A stretch of 64,000 nucleotides of DNA, from assembly GCF_003063315.1 (NCBI RefSeq), contig NZ_NERV01000001.1:1-64000 (forward strand), given 5' to 3'. Both the position numbers and the translations under genes were made by a program. Shown in pieces: positions 27,597 to 39,243 of this stretch (position 1 is the stretch's first letter; every line of letters begins with the position of its first letter). The notes beneath the pieces are model-generated. The model saw nothing but the letters and a program-made list of their open reading frames with translations, was not told where the DNA came from and searched no databases. The stretch comes from Limnohabitans sp. T6-5 (GTDB lineage Bacteria > Pseudomonadota > Gammaproteobacteria > Burkholderiales > Burkholderiaceae_C).

Positions 27597-29621
27597 TTAA
27601 GCGAGCCAGACGAAATACGTCATCAGCACAAACACACCCAAAATCATGACCAGGGCGTAGTGGTACAGGAAGCCCGACTGGAACCAGCGCACCACGCCAG
27701 ACACCATGCCCACGACTTTCCAGGAACCATTGACAAAAAAGCCGTCGATGATGGTCCGGTCACCCACTTGCCACAAACCGGTACCCAGCAGACGGGCGCC
27801 ACGGGCCAGGATGTTTTCGTTGATCCAGTCGAGGAAATACTTGTTTTCCAGCACCACGATCACAGGGCGCAATGCACGGGCGAAGAAGGCAGGCACTTTG
27901 GGGTTGATCAGGTACATGTACCAGGACACCAGCACACCGGACAAAGCCAGCCAGAAAGGAGCCGTCGTCAAGGCATGCTTGGCCATGGCCACAGGGCCAT
28001 GGAAAGCTTCTGCCATTTCGGCCATGACCGGGTGCTTGTCGGCATTCACAAAGATCACGTCCTTGAAGAATTCACCGTAGAGCATCGGCTCGATCGTCAT
28101 GAAACCGATAACCACCGAAGGAATTGCCAGCAAGACCAGCGGCACGGTCACCACCCATGGCGACTCATGAGGCGCATGGTGATCATCGTGGCCATGGGCG
28201 TGGTCATCGTGGTGACCATGGTGCGCATCAGGGTTCTGGTCGTAACGCTCTTTGCCGTGGAAGACCAGGAAATACATGCGAAACGAGTAGAAGGCGGTCA
28301 CAAAGACACCGGCCAGCACTGCGAAGTTGGCAAAGCCAGCTGCAGGCAGCACGCTTTCATGCACCGCTTCGATGATGCTGTCCTTGGAGTAGAAGCCCGA
28401 GAACAGCGGCGTACCGATCAAAGCCAGCGAACCCAGCAAAGAGGTGATCCAGGTGATGGGCATGTACTTGCGCACGCCACCCATCCATCGGATGTCCTGG
28501 TTGTGGTGCATGCCCATGATGACGGAGCCGGCACCGAGGAACAGCAGCGCTTTGAAGAAGGCGTGCGTCATCAGGTGGAACACGGCCACCGAGTAAGCCG
28601 ATGCGCCCAAAGCCACGGTCATGTAACCCAACTGCGACAAAGTGGAATAAGCCACCACGCGCTTGATGTCGTTCTGGATGATGCCCAGGAAACCCATGAA
28701 CAAGGCCGTGATCGAACCAATCACCATGATGAAGTTCAGCGCAGTGTCCGACAACTCGAACAGCGGCGACATGCGGGCCACCATGAAAATACCAGCGGTC
28801 ACCATCGTTGCCGCGTGAATCAGCGCCGAGATGGGGGTTGGACCTTCCATCGAGTCAGGCAGCCACACGTGCAGCGGGAACTGTGCCGACTTGCCCATCG
28901 CCCCGATGAACAAGCAGATACAGATCACGGTCACCAGCATCCAGTCGGTGCCGGGGAATGTGAGTGCACCCAGCTCTGCGGCTTTGGCAAATGCCTCTGC
29001 GTAATTGAGCGTACCCGCGTAGGCTGCAATCAGGCCAATGCCCAAAATGAAGCCGAAGTCACCCACACGGTTGACCAAAAAGGCCTTCATGTTGGCAAAG
29101 ATGGCGGTCGGCTTGTTGAACCAGAAACCAATCAGCAGGTAAGACACCAGGCCCACGGCTTCCCAGCCGAAGAACAGTTGAAGCATGTTGTTGCTCATGA
29201 CGAGCATCAGCATGGAGAAGGTGAACAGAGAGATGTAGGCGAAGAAACGGTTGTATCCTTCGTCTTCTTCCATATAGCCAATGGTGTAAATGTGCACCAT
29301 CAATGACACAAAAGTCACGACGCACATCATCATGGCCGTCAGGCTGTCAATCAGGAAGCCCACTTCCATCTTGAGATCACCGACCACCATCCAGGTGTAC
29401 AGAGTTTCATTGAAACGGGCACCGTCCAGCGCCACGCTTTTGAGCGTCATGGCCGAGAGGATGAACGCCACCAGAACACCCAGAATGGTCAGCGTGTGCG
29501 ACAGACGACGACCAATCCAGTTGCCACCGAATTTCGTACCGAAAATACCGGCCAGTGCCGAGCCCACCAAGGGCGCGAGCGGCACAACCAGCAGCGTGCT
29601 TGCGTTGAGGGTTTGACTCAT
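27597..29621 (-). CDS. nuoL: NADH-quinone oxidoreductase subunit L
   Basis: The 674-residue subunit is the distal antiporter-like subunit of complex I, with the long C-terminal lateral helix. The motifs GWEAVGLVSYLLIGFW, AQFPLHVWLPDSMEGPTP and KRVVAYSTLSQLGYM are intact. A loop around residue 475 contains a run unusually rich in histidine and aspartate (about thirteen histidines within 25 residues), lying between helices before the C-terminal part. Length is within the normal range for the family in Burkholderiales. Confidence 0.96.
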   Translation of the reverse strand: MSQTLNASTLLVVPLAPLVGSALAGIFGTKFGGNWIGRRLSHTLTILGVLVAFILSAMTLKSVALDGARFNETLYTWMVVGDLKMEVGFLIDSLTAMMMCVVTFVSLMVHIYTIGYMEEDEGYNRFFAYISLFTFSMLMLVMSNNMLQLFFGWEAVGLVSYLLIGFWFNKPTAIFANMKAFLVNRVGDFGFILGIGLIAAYAGTLNYAEAFAKAAELGALTFPGTDWMLVTVICICLFIGAMGKSAQFPLHVWLPDSMEGPTPISALIHAATMVTAGIFMVARMSPLFELSDTALNFIMVIGSITALFMGFLGIIQNDIKRVVAYSTLSQLGYMTVALGASAYSVAVFHLMTHAFFKALLFLGAGSVIMGMHHNQDIRWMGGVRKYMPITWITSLLGSLALIGTPLFSGFYSKDSIIEAVHESVLPAAGFANFAVLAGVFVTAFYSFRMYFLVFHGKERYDQNPDAHHGHHDDHAHGHDDHHAPHESPWVVTVPLVLLAIPSVVIGFMTIEPMLYGEFFKDVIFVNADKHPVMAEMAEAFHGPVAMAKHALTTAPFWLALSGVLVSWYMYLINPKVPAFFARALRPVIVVLENKYFLDWINENILARGARLLGTGLWQVGDRTIIDGFFVNGSWKVVGMVSGVVRWFQSGFLYHYALVMILGVFVLMTYFVWLA

Positions 29622-29628
29622 ATTCTTA

Positions 29629-29940
29629 TTAACCCTTGAGCGAATTAAGTTCGTCCACGTTGATGCTGTTCTTGTTACGGAACAACAGCACGAGGATGGC
29701 CAGACCGATGGCCGATTCAGCGGCCGCCACCGTCAGGATGAAAAACACGAACACTTGACCGTGCATGTCACCCAGGTAATGCGAGAAGGCCACAAAGTTC
29801 ATGTTCACGGCCAGCAACATCAGTTCAATGGCCATGAGCAAGACGATCAGGTTCTTGCGGTTCAGGAAGATGCCGATCACGGCCAATGCAAACAGCATGG
29901 CGCCAAGCGACAGAAAATGTCCGAGTGTCAATGCCATCAT
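29629..29940 (-). CDS. nuoK: NADH-quinone oxidoreductase subunit K
   Basis: This three-helix subunit of 103 residues carries the essential membrane glutamates: [13 protein letters not shown] in helix 2 and the [11 protein letters not shown] stretch in helix 3. It connects the quinone site to the pumping subunits. ATG at 29940 overlaps the nuoJ stop as ATGA; the second codon is also ATG. Confidence 0.96.
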   Translation of the reverse strand: MMALTLGHFLSLGAMLFALAVIGIFLNRKNLIVLLMAIELMLLAVNMNFVAFSHYLGDMHGQVFVFFILTVAAAESAIGLAILVLLFRNKNSINVDELNSLKG

Positions 29941-30587
29941 TTCTTTTCCTCGACAGCGTCAGGGGCCACAGGTTCAGGAGCAGGCTGAGTCACAGCCACT
30001 TTGACCACTTGCAAGCGGTCAGCCGCACGCACGCGTACCTGGATGGAAGGATTGATCGCTTTGCTGTCCTTGCGTTGACGCAGCGTCAAGGCAATGGCAG
30101 CCACCATGGCCACCAGCAAGATGGATGCAGCGATTTGGATAGGCATCAGGTATTCGGTGTAGAGCAAGATGCCCAGCGCCTTGCTGTTGGACACCGGAGC
30201 CGCACCGGCCACAGCAGCCACCACTTTGGGCGCTTGAGACAAACGGAAACCGCTCATCAGCACAGCGGCCATTTCAAGCGCCACCACAGCGCCTAAAGTG
30301 GCTGCCAGAGGAAAGTTTTTCCAGAAGCCCTGTCGCAAGGTGTCCACATTGATGTCCAGCATCATCACCACGAACAGGAACAACACCATCACCGCGCCCA
30401 GATAGACCAACACCAAGGTGATGGCCAGGAATTCGGCGTTGAGCAGCAGCCAGACGGCTGAGGCCTGGGAAAAGGCCAACATGAGGTACAGCACAGCGTG
30501 CACAGGATTGCGCGCCGTCACCACGCGGAAGGCTGCAAACAGCAGCACCACCGAGAAGAGGTAGAAGAAACCGGTCTTGACGTCCAT
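29937..30587 (-). CDS. nuoJ: NADH-quinone oxidoreductase subunit J
   Basis: The 216-residue membrane subunit has five helices. Helix 3 carries the [19 protein letters not shown] segment, which holds the pi-bulge and conserved tyrosine of the family. The C-terminal 45 residues are soluble and charged, ending VEEKK. It overlaps nuoK by four bases and lies 38 bases after nuoI. Confidence 0.95.
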   Translation of the reverse strand: MDVKTGFFYLFSVVLLFAAFRVVTARNPVHAVLYLMLAFSQASAVWLLLNAEFLAITLVLVYLGAVMVLFLFVVMMLDINVDTLRQGFWKNFPLAATLGAVVALEMAAVLMSGFRLSQAPKVVAAVAGAAPVSNSKALGILLYTEYLMPIQIAASILLVAMVAAIALTLRQRKDSKAINPSIQVRVRAADRLQVVKVAVTQPAPEPVAPDAVEEKK

Positions 30588-30625
30588 AGGTCTGTCTTTT
30601 TTAAATGTTCAGGACTGGGCGGCGT

Positions 30626-31135
30626 TCAACGGTAAGGAGCATCAGCAGCCTTGGCAGCTGCGATCTCTTTTTCGTAACGGTCACCCACGGCCAGCAACAT
30701 GTCCTTGGTGAAGTACAGGTCGCCACGCTTTTCGCCGTGATATTCGAAGATGTGCGTCTCAACAATCGAGTCCACCGGGCAGCTTTCTTCGCAAAAACCG
30801 CAGAAGATGCACTTGGTGAGGTCAATGTCGTAGCGTGTGGTACGGCGGGACCCGTCTTCGCGCTGACCGGCCTCAATGGTGATGGCCATCGCAGGGCAGA
30901 CGGCTTCGCACAGTTTGCAGGCGATGCAGCGCTCTTCACCGTTGTCATAACGGCGTAGGGCATGCAGGCCACGAAAACGCGGCGAAAGCGGTGTTTTTTC
31001 TTCCGGAAACTGCACGGTCACCTTGCGGGCGAATGCATAGCGTCCGGTCAGGGCCATGCCCTTGAGCAACTCCACGAGCATGAAGCTCTTGAAGAAGTCC
31101 TTGATCGAGAAGGAGGAAGCAGTCATTGTTGTCAT
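30626..31135 (-). CDS. nuoI: NADH-quinone oxidoreductase subunit I
   Basis: The 169-residue peripheral-arm subunit binds the two [4Fe-4S] clusters N6a and N6b through [12 protein letters not shown] and [12 protein letters not shown]. Each motif supplies three cysteines plus the fourth of its partner cluster. I chose the ATG at 31135 ([10 protein letters not shown]); a second ATG at 31126 is possible. The open frame extends further upstream, but that part overlaps nuoH and is not NuoI-like. Confidence 0.94.
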   Translation of the reverse strand: MTTMTASSFSIKDFFKSFMLVELLKGMALTGRYAFARKVTVQFPEEKTPLSPRFRGLHALRRYDNGEERCIACKLCEAVCPAMAITIEAGQREDGSRRTTRYDIDLTKCIFCGFCEESCPVDSIVETHIFEYHGEKRGDLYFTKDMLLAVGDRYEKEIAAAKAADAPYR

Positions 31136-31148
31136 GGTCGTGAACCGC

Positions 31149-32231
31149 TTATTTCCAAATGTTCCAGGGTGAGAACAACCAAGCGCCCACCACCAGCAGC
31201 CACACCAAGGTGACCGGAATGAAAATCTTCCATCCCAGACGCATGATCTGGTCATAACGGAAGCGCGGGAAGGTGGCGCGGATCCAGATGAACATGGAAA
31301 CCACCAGGAAGGTCTTCAGGCCCAACCAGATCCAGCCAGGGATCCAATTGAACAAGGCGCTGTCAATGGGCGACAACCAGCCGCCCAGGAACATGACCAC
31401 CGCCAGAATGGACACCAGCCACATGCTGGCGTATTCGGCCAGGAAGAAGATCGCAAAGCCCATGCCCGAGTACTCGACCATGTGACCGGCCACGATTTCG
31501 GCTTCACCTTCAACCACGTCAAAGGGGTGACGGTTGGTTTCGGCCACGCCAGAAATCAGGTAGACGATGAAGATCGGCAACAGTGGCAGCCAGTTCCAGG
31601 ACAGGAAGTTCAGACCCATGCGGGCCATGCTGCCCTTGTCTTGTGCCAGCACGATGTCGGTCAGGTTCATGCTGCCGGTGACCATCAGGACCACCAAGAA
31701 GCAAAAGCCCATGGCGATTTCATAGCTGACCATTTGAGCCGAAGCACGCAGTGCGCCCAGGAAGGCGTATTTGGAATTCGATGCCCAGCCCGCAATGATC
31801 ACGCCATAGACCTCGATGGAGGTGATGGCCATCACCAGCATCAAACCAGCATTGATGTTGGTCAAGGCCGCTTCGGGACCAAAAGGAATGGCCACCCAAG
31901 CAGCCAAGGCGGGCATGATGGCCATGATCGGCCCCAGACGAAACAAGCCCATGCTGGCTGCAGACGGGTTGATCAATTCCTTGGTCAGCAACTTGAGCGC
32001 GTCGGCGATCGGCTGCAGCAAACCCATGGGTCCCACACGGTTGGGCCCATGGCGTACCTGCATGAAACCCAGCAGCTTGCGCTCCCAAAGCGTCAGATAA
32101 GCCACGGCGCCCATCAAAGGTGCCAAGACAGCCACGATCTTGATCAGAATCCACAAAACAGGCCAAACCAGAGTGGCCCACCAGCTGGCGGCCACCAGGT
32201 TCAGGCCGCCGTTGTACAAAGCATCAATCAT
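31149..32231 (-). CDS. nuoH: NADH-quinone oxidoreductase subunit H
   Basis: The 360-residue subunit forms most of the quinone-binding pocket, with eight helices. The motifs [17 protein letters not shown] and [18 protein letters not shown], the latter with its row of acidic residues, are both intact. Its start overlaps the nuoG stop as ATGA. Confidence 0.96.
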   Translation of the reverse strand: MIDALYNGGLNLVAASWWATLVWPVLWILIKIVAVLAPLMGAVAYLTLWERKLLGFMQVRHGPNRVGPMGLLQPIADALKLLTKELINPSAASMGLFRLGPIMAIMPALAAWVAIPFGPEAALTNINAGLMLVMAITSIEVYGVIIAGWASNSKYAFLGALRASAQMVSYEIAMGFCFLVVLMVTGSMNLTDIVLAQDKGSMARMGLNFLSWNWLPLLPIFIVYLISGVAETNRHPFDVVEGEAEIVAGHMVEYSGMGFAIFFLAEYASMWLVSILAVVMFLGGWLSPIDSALFNWIPGWIWLGLKTFLVVSMFIWIRATFPRFRYDQIMRLGWKIFIPVTLVWLLVVGAWLFSPWNIWK

Positions 32232-34336
32232 GCTGTCACCTCCTGGCGAGCGTCTGCAGTCTGCTGGAGCGAAGGCGCACGGCGCACGATGCTGTCGAGT
32301 TGGTAAATGGATGCCACAGCAGGCTTGCTCGCTGTGGCAGCCAAGTTAATGGCGGCCTTGCTCGCATTGGATGCGACCAGGGGTTTGGCAGTGGCACGAG
32401 CCAATACGTCTTGCGAAGTCTCGAAAGACACACCAGGCACATCGAGCAAATTGGCCAGTACACGCAACACCTTCCAAGCAGGACGAGTTTCAGCCAGCGG
32501 CTTGACCACGGCGTGGAAGCTTTGCAGACGACCTTCAGCGTTGACAAAAGAACCCGACGTTTCGGTGAACGGCGCAATAGGCAACAACACATCGCTGAAA
32601 GCCATGTTGGCCTTGAACGGGCTGAGTGTCACAACCATCTCGGCCTGACCCAGAGCCTGAGCCGCAGCAGCACCTGCTGCACTGTCGAACTCGGGTTCGT
32701 TGTTCAGCAAGATGGCAGCTTTCAATCCACCGGTCAGCATCTGGCCAGCATTCTTGCCACCGGTTTGCGGCTGGGCGCCCACCCACTGCGCACCCACTGT
32801 GTTGGCAGATTCGGTCAGATAACCCACAATCGCGCCGGTGTGCTCAGCGATCCAGTTGGCCAGAGCCAGCAGGCTCGATGCGTTGGCGTGGTGCGCTGCG
32901 GCATTGCCCAGCAACACGGCCTTGCGCTCACCGCCCAACAAAGACTTGGCAATGGCTTGGGCTTGCGCTGTGGCGTTGCCAGCAGCTGGGGCAGCAACGC
33001 CCTTCTCTGCTGCAATGGCTGCGGCCACATCAGCCAAGGCTTGTGCCCAGCCCGATGCATCGGACAGCACGGCTTGCGCCACAGGCATGGCCCAAGCGTC
33101 AGCGTGGCTGAATGAAGCTTGCGAGGTGATGACGTTCAGCTGAGCGCCGTGGTGCACAGCGTGACGCACGCGCAAAGCAAACAGTGGATGGTCCTTGCGC
33201 AGGTTGGAGCCCACGACCAGCACGCGCTGCAGTGTGGACAGCGATGCAATCGATGTGCCCAAGGTGCGCACGCCTTCAGCAGCGCCGAACTCGGCATGGC
33301 GCAGGCGGTGGTCGATGTTGTCCGAACCCAGGCCGCGCACCAAAGCGCCCGCGAGGTACAACTCTTCAACAGTGCTCTGAGGGCTGACCAGTGCGCCGAT
33401 GCTGTTGGCACCGTGATCACGCTGGATGTTTTTCAGGCCATTGGCCACGTATTCCAGGGCGGTCTGCCAGTCAACTTCTTTCCAGACACCGCCTTGCTTG
33501 AGCATGGGTTGTGTCAAACGCTCGGCACCGTTCAAGGCTTCGTACGAGAAACGGTCACGGTCGGCGATCCAGCACTCGTTGACTTCTTCGTTCTCCAAAG
33601 GAACGACGCGCATGACTTGGTTGTTCTTGACCTGAACGATCAGATTGGCACCCGAGGAGTCGTGTGCAGCGATTGACTTGCGTCGCGACAGTTCCCAAGT
33701 GCGGGCGCTGTAGCGGAAAGGCTTGCTGGTCAAGGCACCGACGGGGCAAATGTCAATCATGTTGCCCGACAGTTCCGAATCAATGGTCTTGCCCAGGAAG
33801 GTCTCGATCTCGGCGTGTTCGCCGCGGTTGGACATGCCCAGTTCCATGGCACCGGCCACTTCCTGACCAAAGCGAACGCAGCGTGTGCAGTGGATGCAGC
33901 GGCTCATCTCCTCCATGGAGATCAGCGGACCGACTTCCTTGTGAAAGACCACGCGCTTTTCTTCTTCGTAGCGCGACAGTGTGCCGCCATAACCTACAGC
34001 CAAATCTTGCAACTGGCACTCACCGCCTTGGTCGCAGATGGGGCAATCGAGTGGGTGGTTGATGAGCAGAAACTCCATGACCGACTTCTGGGCCGCGATG
34101 GCCTTGTCGCTCTTGGTGCGCACGATCATGCCTTGCGTCACGGGCGTGGCGCAGGCGGGCATCGGCTTGGGGGCCTTCTCCACATCGACCAGGCACATGC
34201 GGCAATTGGCAGCGATGGAGAGTTTCTTGTGGTAGCAGAAGTGAGGAATGTAGGTGCCGGCTTTTTCGGCCGCATGCATGACCATGCTGCCTTCGACAAC
34301 TTCCACTTTCTGACCGTCGAGTTCTATTTCAACCAT
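32228..34336 (-). CDS. nuoG: NADH-quinone oxidoreductase subunit G
   Basis: The 702-residue subunit starts with a [2Fe-2S] ferredoxin domain ([15 protein letters not shown]), then [17 protein letters not shown] with the histidine-ligated N5 cluster, then [10 protein letters not shown] and CPVGALTSK for N4. The rest is a molybdopterin oxidoreductase-like domain without cofactor ligands. The extra N7 cluster cysteines found after the N4 site in E. coli are absent here; the next cysteine comes about 50 residues later. The gene overlaps nuoF by eight bases. Confidence 0.95.
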   Translation of the reverse strand: MVEIELDGQKVEVVEGSMVMHAAEKAGTYIPHFCYHKKLSIAANCRMCLVDVEKAPKPMPACATPVTQGMIVRTKSDKAIAAQKSVMEFLLINHPLDCPICDQGGECQLQDLAVGYGGTLSRYEEEKRVVFHKEVGPLISMEEMSRCIHCTRCVRFGQEVAGAMELGMSNRGEHAEIETFLGKTIDSELSGNMIDICPVGALTSKPFRYSARTWELSRRKSIAAHDSSGANLIVQVKNNQVMRVVPLENEEVNECWIADRDRFSYEALNGAERLTQPMLKQGGVWKEVDWQTALEYVANGLKNIQRDHGANSIGALVSPQSTVEELYLAGALVRGLGSDNIDHRLRHAEFGAAEGVRTLGTSIASLSTLQRVLVVGSNLRKDHPLFALRVRHAVHHGAQLNVITSQASFSHADAWAMPVAQAVLSDASGWAQALADVAAAIAAEKGVAAPAAGNATAQAQAIAKSLLGGERKAVLLGNAAAHHANASSLLALANWIAEHTGAIVGYLTESANTVGAQWVGAQPQTGGKNAGQMLTGGLKAAILLNNEPEFDSAAGAAAAQALGQAEMVVTLSPFKANMAFSDVLLPIAPFTETSGSFVNAEGRLQSFHAVVKPLAETRPAWKVLRVLANLLDVPGVSFETSQDVLARATAKPLVASNASKAAINLAATASKPAVASIYQLDSIVRRAPSLQQTADARQEVTA

Positions 34337-35705
34337 GGGTCTTCACCGTTGTTGCGTCGGCACCGACCATGGAGGTCTTGTGCTCGATGAGGTGTACAAA
34401 TTCGTGACGGAAATGCTTGAGCATGCCGCGCACCGGCATGGCCGCTGCGTCGCCCAAGGCGCAAATCGTTCGGCCCATGATGTTGCCTGCCACGCTGTCG
34501 AGCATGTCGATGTCGCTGGCTCGGCCCTGGCCGTTTTCAATGCGGTCTACCATGCGCCACAACCAGCCCGTGCCTTCACGGCAAGGGGTGCATTGACCGC
34601 ATGATTCGTGCGAGTAAAAGTAAGACAAACGCGCCAAAGCCTTGACCATGCAACGGGTGTCGTCCATGACGATCACCGCACCCGAACCCAACATCGAACC
34701 GCCCTCTTTGGCGATGCTGTCGTAGTCCATGGTCAGCTTCATCATCAAGTCGCCAGGCACGACAGGCGAAGACGACCCGCCCGGAATCACGGCCTTGAGT
34801 TGGCGACCACCGCGCACACCACCGGCGAGCTCCAGCAGTTTGGCAAATGGCGTGCCCATGGGCACTTCGTAGTTGCCGGGACGCTCGACGTCACCACTGA
34901 CCGAGAAGATCTTGGTGCCGCCGTTGTTGGGCTTGCCACACTCGAGGTAAGCCTGTCCACCGTTTCGGATGATCCAGGGCACCGCTGCGAATGTTTCGGT
35001 GTTGTTGATGGTGGTAGGCTTGCCGTAAAGGCCAAAGCTCGCCGGGAACGGTGGCTTGAAGCGTGGCTGGCCTTTTTTGCCTTCCAGCGATTCAAGCAAA
35101 GCGGTTTCTTCACCGCAAATGTAAGCACCAAAACCGTGCGAGGCGTGCAGCTGGAAGCTGAACGTGCTACCCAAGATGTTGTCACCCAGGTAGCCTGCTG
35201 CGCGCGCTTCTTCGAGGGCGGCTTCAAAACGCTCGTAGGTGTGGAAAATTTCACCATGGATGTAGTTGTAGCCCACGCTGATGCCCATGGCATAAGCCGC
35301 GATGATCATGCCTTCGATCACCGTGTGCGGGTTGTACTCCATGATGTCGCGGTCTTTGCATGTGCCCGGCTCGCCTTCGTCCGAGTTGCACACCAGGTAC
35401 TTTTGACCGGGGAACTGACGGGGCATGAAGCTCCACTTCAGACCCGTTGGGAAACCAGCACCGCCACGACCACGCAGACCGGATTCCTTCACGGTCGCGA
35501 TCACCTGGTCTTGCGTTAAACCATCGCCGCCGTCTTTGCCCAAGATCTTGCGCAAGGCCGCATAGCCGCCGCGCACTTCGTAGTCTTTGATGCCCCAGTT
35601 CGTGCCATTCAGCCCTGCATAAATTTGCGGGTTGATGTGGCGGTCATGGAAGCAGGTTTCCACGCCTGTAGACTGGAATTGATTCAGAACTTGTTGGACG
35701 TTCAT
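34329..35705 (-). CDS. nuoF: NADH-quinone oxidoreductase subunit F
   Basis: The 458-residue NADH-oxidising subunit has the FMN site [13 protein letters not shown], the NADH-binding [18 protein letters not shown], and the N3 [4Fe-4S] ligands [12 protein letters not shown] plus a later cysteine in [11 protein letters not shown]. The ATG at 35705 ([10 protein letters not shown]) shares one base with the nuoE stop (TGATG). The frame is open 23 codons further up, but only inside nuoE. Confidence 0.96.
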   Translation of the reverse strand: MNVQQVLNQFQSTGVETCFHDRHINPQIYAGLNGTNWGIKDYEVRGGYAALRKILGKDGGDGLTQDQVIATVKESGLRGRGGAGFPTGLKWSFMPRQFPGQKYLVCNSDEGEPGTCKDRDIMEYNPHTVIEGMIIAAYAMGISVGYNYIHGEIFHTYERFEAALEEARAAGYLGDNILGSTFSFQLHASHGFGAYICGEETALLESLEGKKGQPRFKPPFPASFGLYGKPTTINNTETFAAVPWIIRNGGQAYLECGKPNNGGTKIFSVSGDVERPGNYEVPMGTPFAKLLELAGGVRGGRQLKAVIPGGSSSPVVPGDLMMKLTMDYDSIAKEGGSMLGSGAVIVMDDTRCMVKALARLSYFYSHESCGQCTPCREGTGWLWRMVDRIENGQGRASDIDMLDSVAGNIMGRTICALGDAAAMPVRGMLKHFRHEFVHLIEHKTSMVGADATTVKTHG

Positions 35706-36193
35706 CAGACGGCCTCCGCTTTCTTGAGACTGTCGACCAACTGATCCAGTTTGTCGTGGCTCATGAAGCTGCACATGTGGCGGTCATTGACCAGCAGCAC
35801 CGGCGCGTCTGCGCAAGCACCTTGGCATTCGCTGGGCTGCAGGGTGAACAGGCCGTCGGCGGTAGTTTCGCCAGCATGTACGCCCAACTTGTGTTCCAGA
35901 TGGGCCAACGCCTGTGCACCACCGCGCAACTGGCAAGGCAGGTTGGTGCAAACGTTCAGCTTGAACTTGCCCACAGGCTTTTGGTTGTACATGTTGTAGA
36001 AGGTGGTCACTTCGTGCACCGCCATCACAGGCATGCCCAACACCTCAGCCACGACTTGCTCACTGTCGGGGCTGACCCAGCCAAGTTCTTGCTGAACGAT
36101 CGACAAGCAAGCCATCACAGCCGACTGCTTTTGCTCTTCAGGGAACTTGGCAACTTCACGCGCAAAGCGTGCTTTGGTTGACTCAGAGATCAT
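35705..36193 (-). CDS. nuoE: NADH-quinone oxidoreductase subunit E
   Basis: This 162-residue thioredoxin-fold subunit binds the [2Fe-2S] cluster N1a. The ligands are visible as CTNLPC and [10 protein letters not shown]. The helical N-terminus ([20 protein letters not shown]) matches the family. It overlaps nuoD as ATGA and nuoF by one base. Confidence 0.95.
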   Translation of the reverse strand: MISESTKARFAREVAKFPEEQKQSAVMACLSIVQQELGWVSPDSEQVVAEVLGMPVMAVHEVTTFYNMYNQKPVGKFKLNVCTNLPCQLRGGAQALAHLEHKLGVHAGETTADGLFTLQPSECQGACADAPVLLVNDRHMCSFMSHDKLDQLVDSLKKAEAV

Positions 36194-37443
36194 CGGTCAA
36201 TCTCTCCAAAAACGATGTCCATGGTCCCGATGATCGCGACCGCATCGGCCAGCATGTGGCCACGGGCCATTTCATCGAGAGTGGCCAAATGGGCAAAGCC
36301 CGGGGCACGAATTTTCAGGCGGTAAGGCTTGTTGGCGCCATCACTCACCATGTAAATGCCGAACTCGCCCTTGGGGTGTTCGACAGCGGCATAGGCCTCG
36401 CCTTCGGGCACGCGGAAACCTTCTGTGAAGAGCTTGAAGTGGTGGATCAAGTCTTCCATGTTGGATTTCATGCCTTCACGCGAAGGGGGTGCCACTTTGT
36501 GGTTGTCGGTGATGACCGGGCCCGGGTTAGCGCGCAACCAGGCCACGCACTGCTGAATGATGCGGTTGGATTCACGCATCTCCTGAACTCGCACCAGATA
36601 ACGGTCGTAGCTGTCACCGGTTTTGCCCACAGGCACGTCGAACTCGACTTGGTCGTACGCATCGTATGGCTGCGTCTTGCGCAAATCCCAGGCAAAGCCC
36701 GAACCACGCAGCATGGGGCCGGTCATGCCCAGGTTCAGGGCACGCTCGGGCGGCACCACACCAATACCCACCGTACGCTGCTTCCAGATGCGGTTGTCGG
36801 TCAGCAGGGTTTCATATTCATCCACGCATTTGGGAAAACGCTGCGTGAAGTCATCGATGAAGTCGAGCAAGGAACCTTGGCGGTTCTTGTTGAGCTGCTC
36901 AATGGCCTTGGCGTTCTTGATTTTGCTGACCTTGTACTGCGGCATGCTGTCGGGCAGGTCACGGTACACGCCACCGGGTCGGAAATACGCTGCGTGCATG
37001 CGGGCACCAGAGACAGCCTCGTACATGTCGAACAGGTCTTCACGTTCGCGGAAGGTGTAGATCAGGATGGTGGAGCTGCCGCAATCGTTGCCGTGCGAGC
37101 CGAGCCACATGAGGTGGTTCAGGATGCGGGTAATTTCCGAGAACATCACACGGATGTACTGGGCACGCATGGGCACTTCAAGACCCAGCATCTTTTCGAT
37201 GGCCAGGCAGTAAGCGTGCTCGTTGCACATCATCGACACGTAGTCCAGACGGTCCATGTAGGGCAGCGACTGGATATAGGTTTTGCTTTCTGCCAGCTTT
37301 TCGGTGGCGCGGTGCAACAGTCCAATGTGCGGATCAGCACGCTGCACCACTTCGCCATCGAGCTCAAGCACCAAGCGCAACACACCGTGTGCAGCGGGGT
37401 GCTGTGGGCCGAAGTTCAGCGTGTAATTCTTGATTTCGGCCAT
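36190..37443 (-). CDS. nuoD: NADH-quinone oxidoreductase subunit D
   Basis: The 417-residue subunit is related to the large subunit of [NiFe] hydrogenases and lines the quinone cavity. It begins with [21 protein letters not shown], whose histidines face quinone, and ends with the typical [10 protein letters not shown]. It is full length and separate from nuoC, with one base between them. Confidence 0.96.
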   Translation of the reverse strand: MAEIKNYTLNFGPQHPAAHGVLRLVLELDGEVVQRADPHIGLLHRATEKLAESKTYIQSLPYMDRLDYVSMMCNEHAYCLAIEKMLGLEVPMRAQYIRVMFSEITRILNHLMWLGSHGNDCGSSTILIYTFREREDLFDMYEAVSGARMHAAYFRPGGVYRDLPDSMPQYKVSKIKNAKAIEQLNKNRQGSLLDFIDDFTQRFPKCVDEYETLLTDNRIWKQRTVGIGVVPPERALNLGMTGPMLRGSGFAWDLRKTQPYDAYDQVEFDVPVGKTGDSYDRYLVRVQEMRESNRIIQQCVAWLRANPGPVITDNHKVAPPSREGMKSNMEDLIHHFKLFTEGFRVPEGEAYAAVEHPKGEFGIYMVSDGANKPYRLKIRAPGFAHLATLDEMARGHMLADAVAIIGTMDIVFGEIDR

Positions 37444-37444
37444 A

Positions 37445-38056
37445 TCAGTTCAGGCCTCCATAGTTTTCTTCACGGATGATTCGCGGTGTGATTTCACGAG
37501 GCTCAATGCTCACGGGCTCATAAATCACGCGCTTGCGTTCAGCGTCATAACGCATTTCGACGTGACCCGACAGCGGGAAGTCTTTGCGGAAAGGATGACC
37601 AATGAAACCGTAGTCGGTCAGGATGCGGCGCAGGTCGTTGTGGCCTTCGAACACGATGCCATACAAGTCAAACGCTTCGCGCTCGTACCAATTGGCCGAG
37701 TTCCACAAGTCATTGACCGAGGCCACCAGCGGCAGATCATCTTCAGGGCACAAGACCTTAACGCGAACGCGCTGGTTCAGACTCACGGACAACAAATGCA
37801 CGGTCACACCAAAACGGGGACCGTTGGTACCGACGTCGCCATAGGTGGAATAGTCCACACCAGCCAGGTCAATGAGTTGCTCAAATTGGCAGCCCACTGC
37901 ATCGCGCAGGGTCTGCATCGCACTCAGGTAATGAGCCGCGTTCACATGAACGGTCACCTCACCCAATGCGATGGAAATCTTTTGTACACGATCACCCAAA
38001 GCCGCAGCCAGGGTGTCTTGCAGGTCTTCGGGACGTATGGCGAAATTAGTCATCAT
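37445..38056 (-). CDS. nuoC: NADH-quinone oxidoreductase subunit C
   Basis: The 203-residue peripheral-arm subunit carries the family signature [16 protein letters not shown] and [11 protein letters not shown]. The start is one of two adjacent ATGs (38056 or 38053). The longer open frame upstream lies in nuoB and is not part of the protein. Spacing to nuoB is eight bases. Confidence 0.95.
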   Translation of the reverse strand: MMTNFAIRPEDLQDTLAAALGDRVQKISIALGEVTVHVNAAHYLSAMQTLRDAVGCQFEQLIDLAGVDYSTYGDVGTNGPRFGVTVHLLSVSLNQRVRVKVLCPEDDLPLVASVNDLWNSANWYEREAFDLYGIVFEGHNDLRRILTDYGFIGHPFRKDFPLSGHVEMRYDAERKRVIYEPVSIEPREITPRIIREENYGGLN

Positions 38057-38064
38057 CGTCCCTC

Positions 38065-38544
38065 TCAAACGCGCGCAATCGTTTGCGTACGACGGATCTT
38101 CTGCTGCAGCTGGATGATGCCGTAGATCAACGCTTCGGCTGTCGGCGGACAACCCGGCACATAGACATCCACGGGCACGATGCGGTCGCAACCACGCACC
38201 ACCGAATAGCTGTAGTGGTAGTAACCACCACCATTGGCGCACGACCCCATCGAAATGACCCAGCGTGGCTCGGACATCTGGTCATACACCTTGCGCAAGG
38301 CTGGGGCCATTTTGTTGCACAAAGTGCCTGCCACGATCATCAGATCGGCCTGACGCGGGCTGGCACGGAACACTTCGGCACCAAAGCGGGCCAGGTCATA
38401 ACGTGCTGTTGCCGAATGCATCATCTCGACCGCGCAGCAGGCCAGACCAAAGGTCATGGGCCAGAGCGAGCCGGTCTTGGCCCAATTCACCACCGAGTCG
38501 TAACTCGTGGTGATGAAGCCTTCTTTCATCACGCCTTCAATCAT
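38065..38544 (-). CDS. nuoB: NADH-quinone oxidoreductase subunit B
   Basis: The 159-residue subunit binds the terminal cluster N2, next to quinone. Its unusual adjacent cysteines (ACCAVEM) and the two further ligands in GSCANGGG and [11 protein letters not shown] are all present. Confidence 0.96.
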   Translation of the reverse strand: MIEGVMKEGFITTSYDSVVNWAKTGSLWPMTFGLACCAVEMMHSATARYDLARFGAEVFRASPRQADLMIVAGTLCNKMAPALRKVYDQMSEPRWVISMGSCANGGGYYHYSYSVVRGCDRIVPVDVYVPGCPPTAEALIYGIIQLQQKIRRTQTIARV

Positions 38545-38590
38545 TTTTTATATCCTCAAGCAGGCTGAATGCTGTTGTCTGTGCGAACGA

Positions 38591-38950
38591 TCATTCCCAA
38601 TCCAGGGCGCCCTTTTTCCACTCGTAGACAAAGCCCACGACCAGAATTGCCAGGAAAATCACCACGGCGATGAAGCCGGCCAAACCCACCTCTTTGAGCG
38701 CCACAGCCCAAGGAAACAGAAAGGCGATTTCCAGATCGAACAAGATGAACAAGATGGCCACCAAGTAGTAGCGCACATCGAACTTCATGCGGGCGTCTTC
38801 GAAAGCCTCGAAGCCGCATTCATAAGGGGAGTTTTTTTCCGCGTCAGGTCGATTGGGGCCGAGGATGTAACCCAATACCTGGGGAATGATGCCGACAGCG
38901 ATGCCGACCAAAATGAACAAGAGGATGGGAAGGTATTGGTCGAGGTTCAT
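38591..38950 (-). CDS. nuoA: NADH-quinone oxidoreductase subunit A
   Basis: This 119-residue, three-helix membrane subunit is the first gene of the nuo operon. It has the conserved loop [20 protein letters not shown] and the helix [16 protein letters not shown] segment with acidic residues. The operon promoter is not obvious; transcription may partly come through tRNA-Leu and secG upstream, with the hairpin at 38977-39005 acting as an attenuator. Confidence 0.95.
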   Translation of the reverse strand: MNLDQYLPILLFILVGIAVGIIPQVLGYILGPNRPDAEKNSPYECGFEAFEDARMKFDVRYYLVAILFILFDLEIAFLFPWAVALKEVGLAGFIAVVIFLAILVVGFVYEWKKGALDWE

Positions 38951-38976
38951 CTTGGGACTACCGGTATCACCGAATA

Positions 38977-39005
38977 AACAACCCGGACTTTGAGCCCGAG
39001 TTGTT
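38977..39005 (-). terminator. Terminator or attenuator between tRNA-Leu and nuoA
   Basis: AACAACCCGG at 38977-38986 pairs imperfectly with CCCGAGTTGTT at 38995-39005 around a short loop. On the minus strand it follows the tRNA by nine bases and is trailed by TTTATT. It would end tRNA-Leu transcripts before nuoA. Confidence 0.65.
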
Positions 39006-39014
39006 CTGTTTGTC

Positions 39015-39099
39015 TGGTGCCGTCGGCGAGACTCGAACTCGCACAGCTTTCGCCACTACCCCCTCAAGATAGCGTGTCTACCAATTTCACCACGACGGC
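39015..39099 (-). tRNA. tRNA-Leu (anticodon GAG)
   Basis: The 85-base gene on the minus strand folds as a class II tRNA. A seven-base-pair acceptor (GCCGTCG with CGACGGC), the D-arm GGTGAAATTGGTAGACAC, and an anticodon stem CTATC/GGTAG with loop TTGAGGG give anticodon GAG. A long variable arm and the T-arm GCGAG-TTCGAGT-CTCGC follow. The CCA end is encoded. Confidence 0.96.
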
Positions 39100-39243
39100 T
39101 GGATACTATTTACCCGGTTTGCAAGAGGTACATCGAGTGATGTATTTGGCTCTCCGGATAATCCCGTAGTTTACTCCGAAAAAACCTCAAATTTCTTGCT
39201 GAAAGTCGGAAATTTGTGCACAGCAACAAAGCTGAATGGTAGC

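Noticed and set aside
27360..29306. 648-codon open frame on the plus strand opposite nuoL
   Set aside because: It is antisense to a core complex I gene, with the very high histidine and arginine content typical of such shadows.
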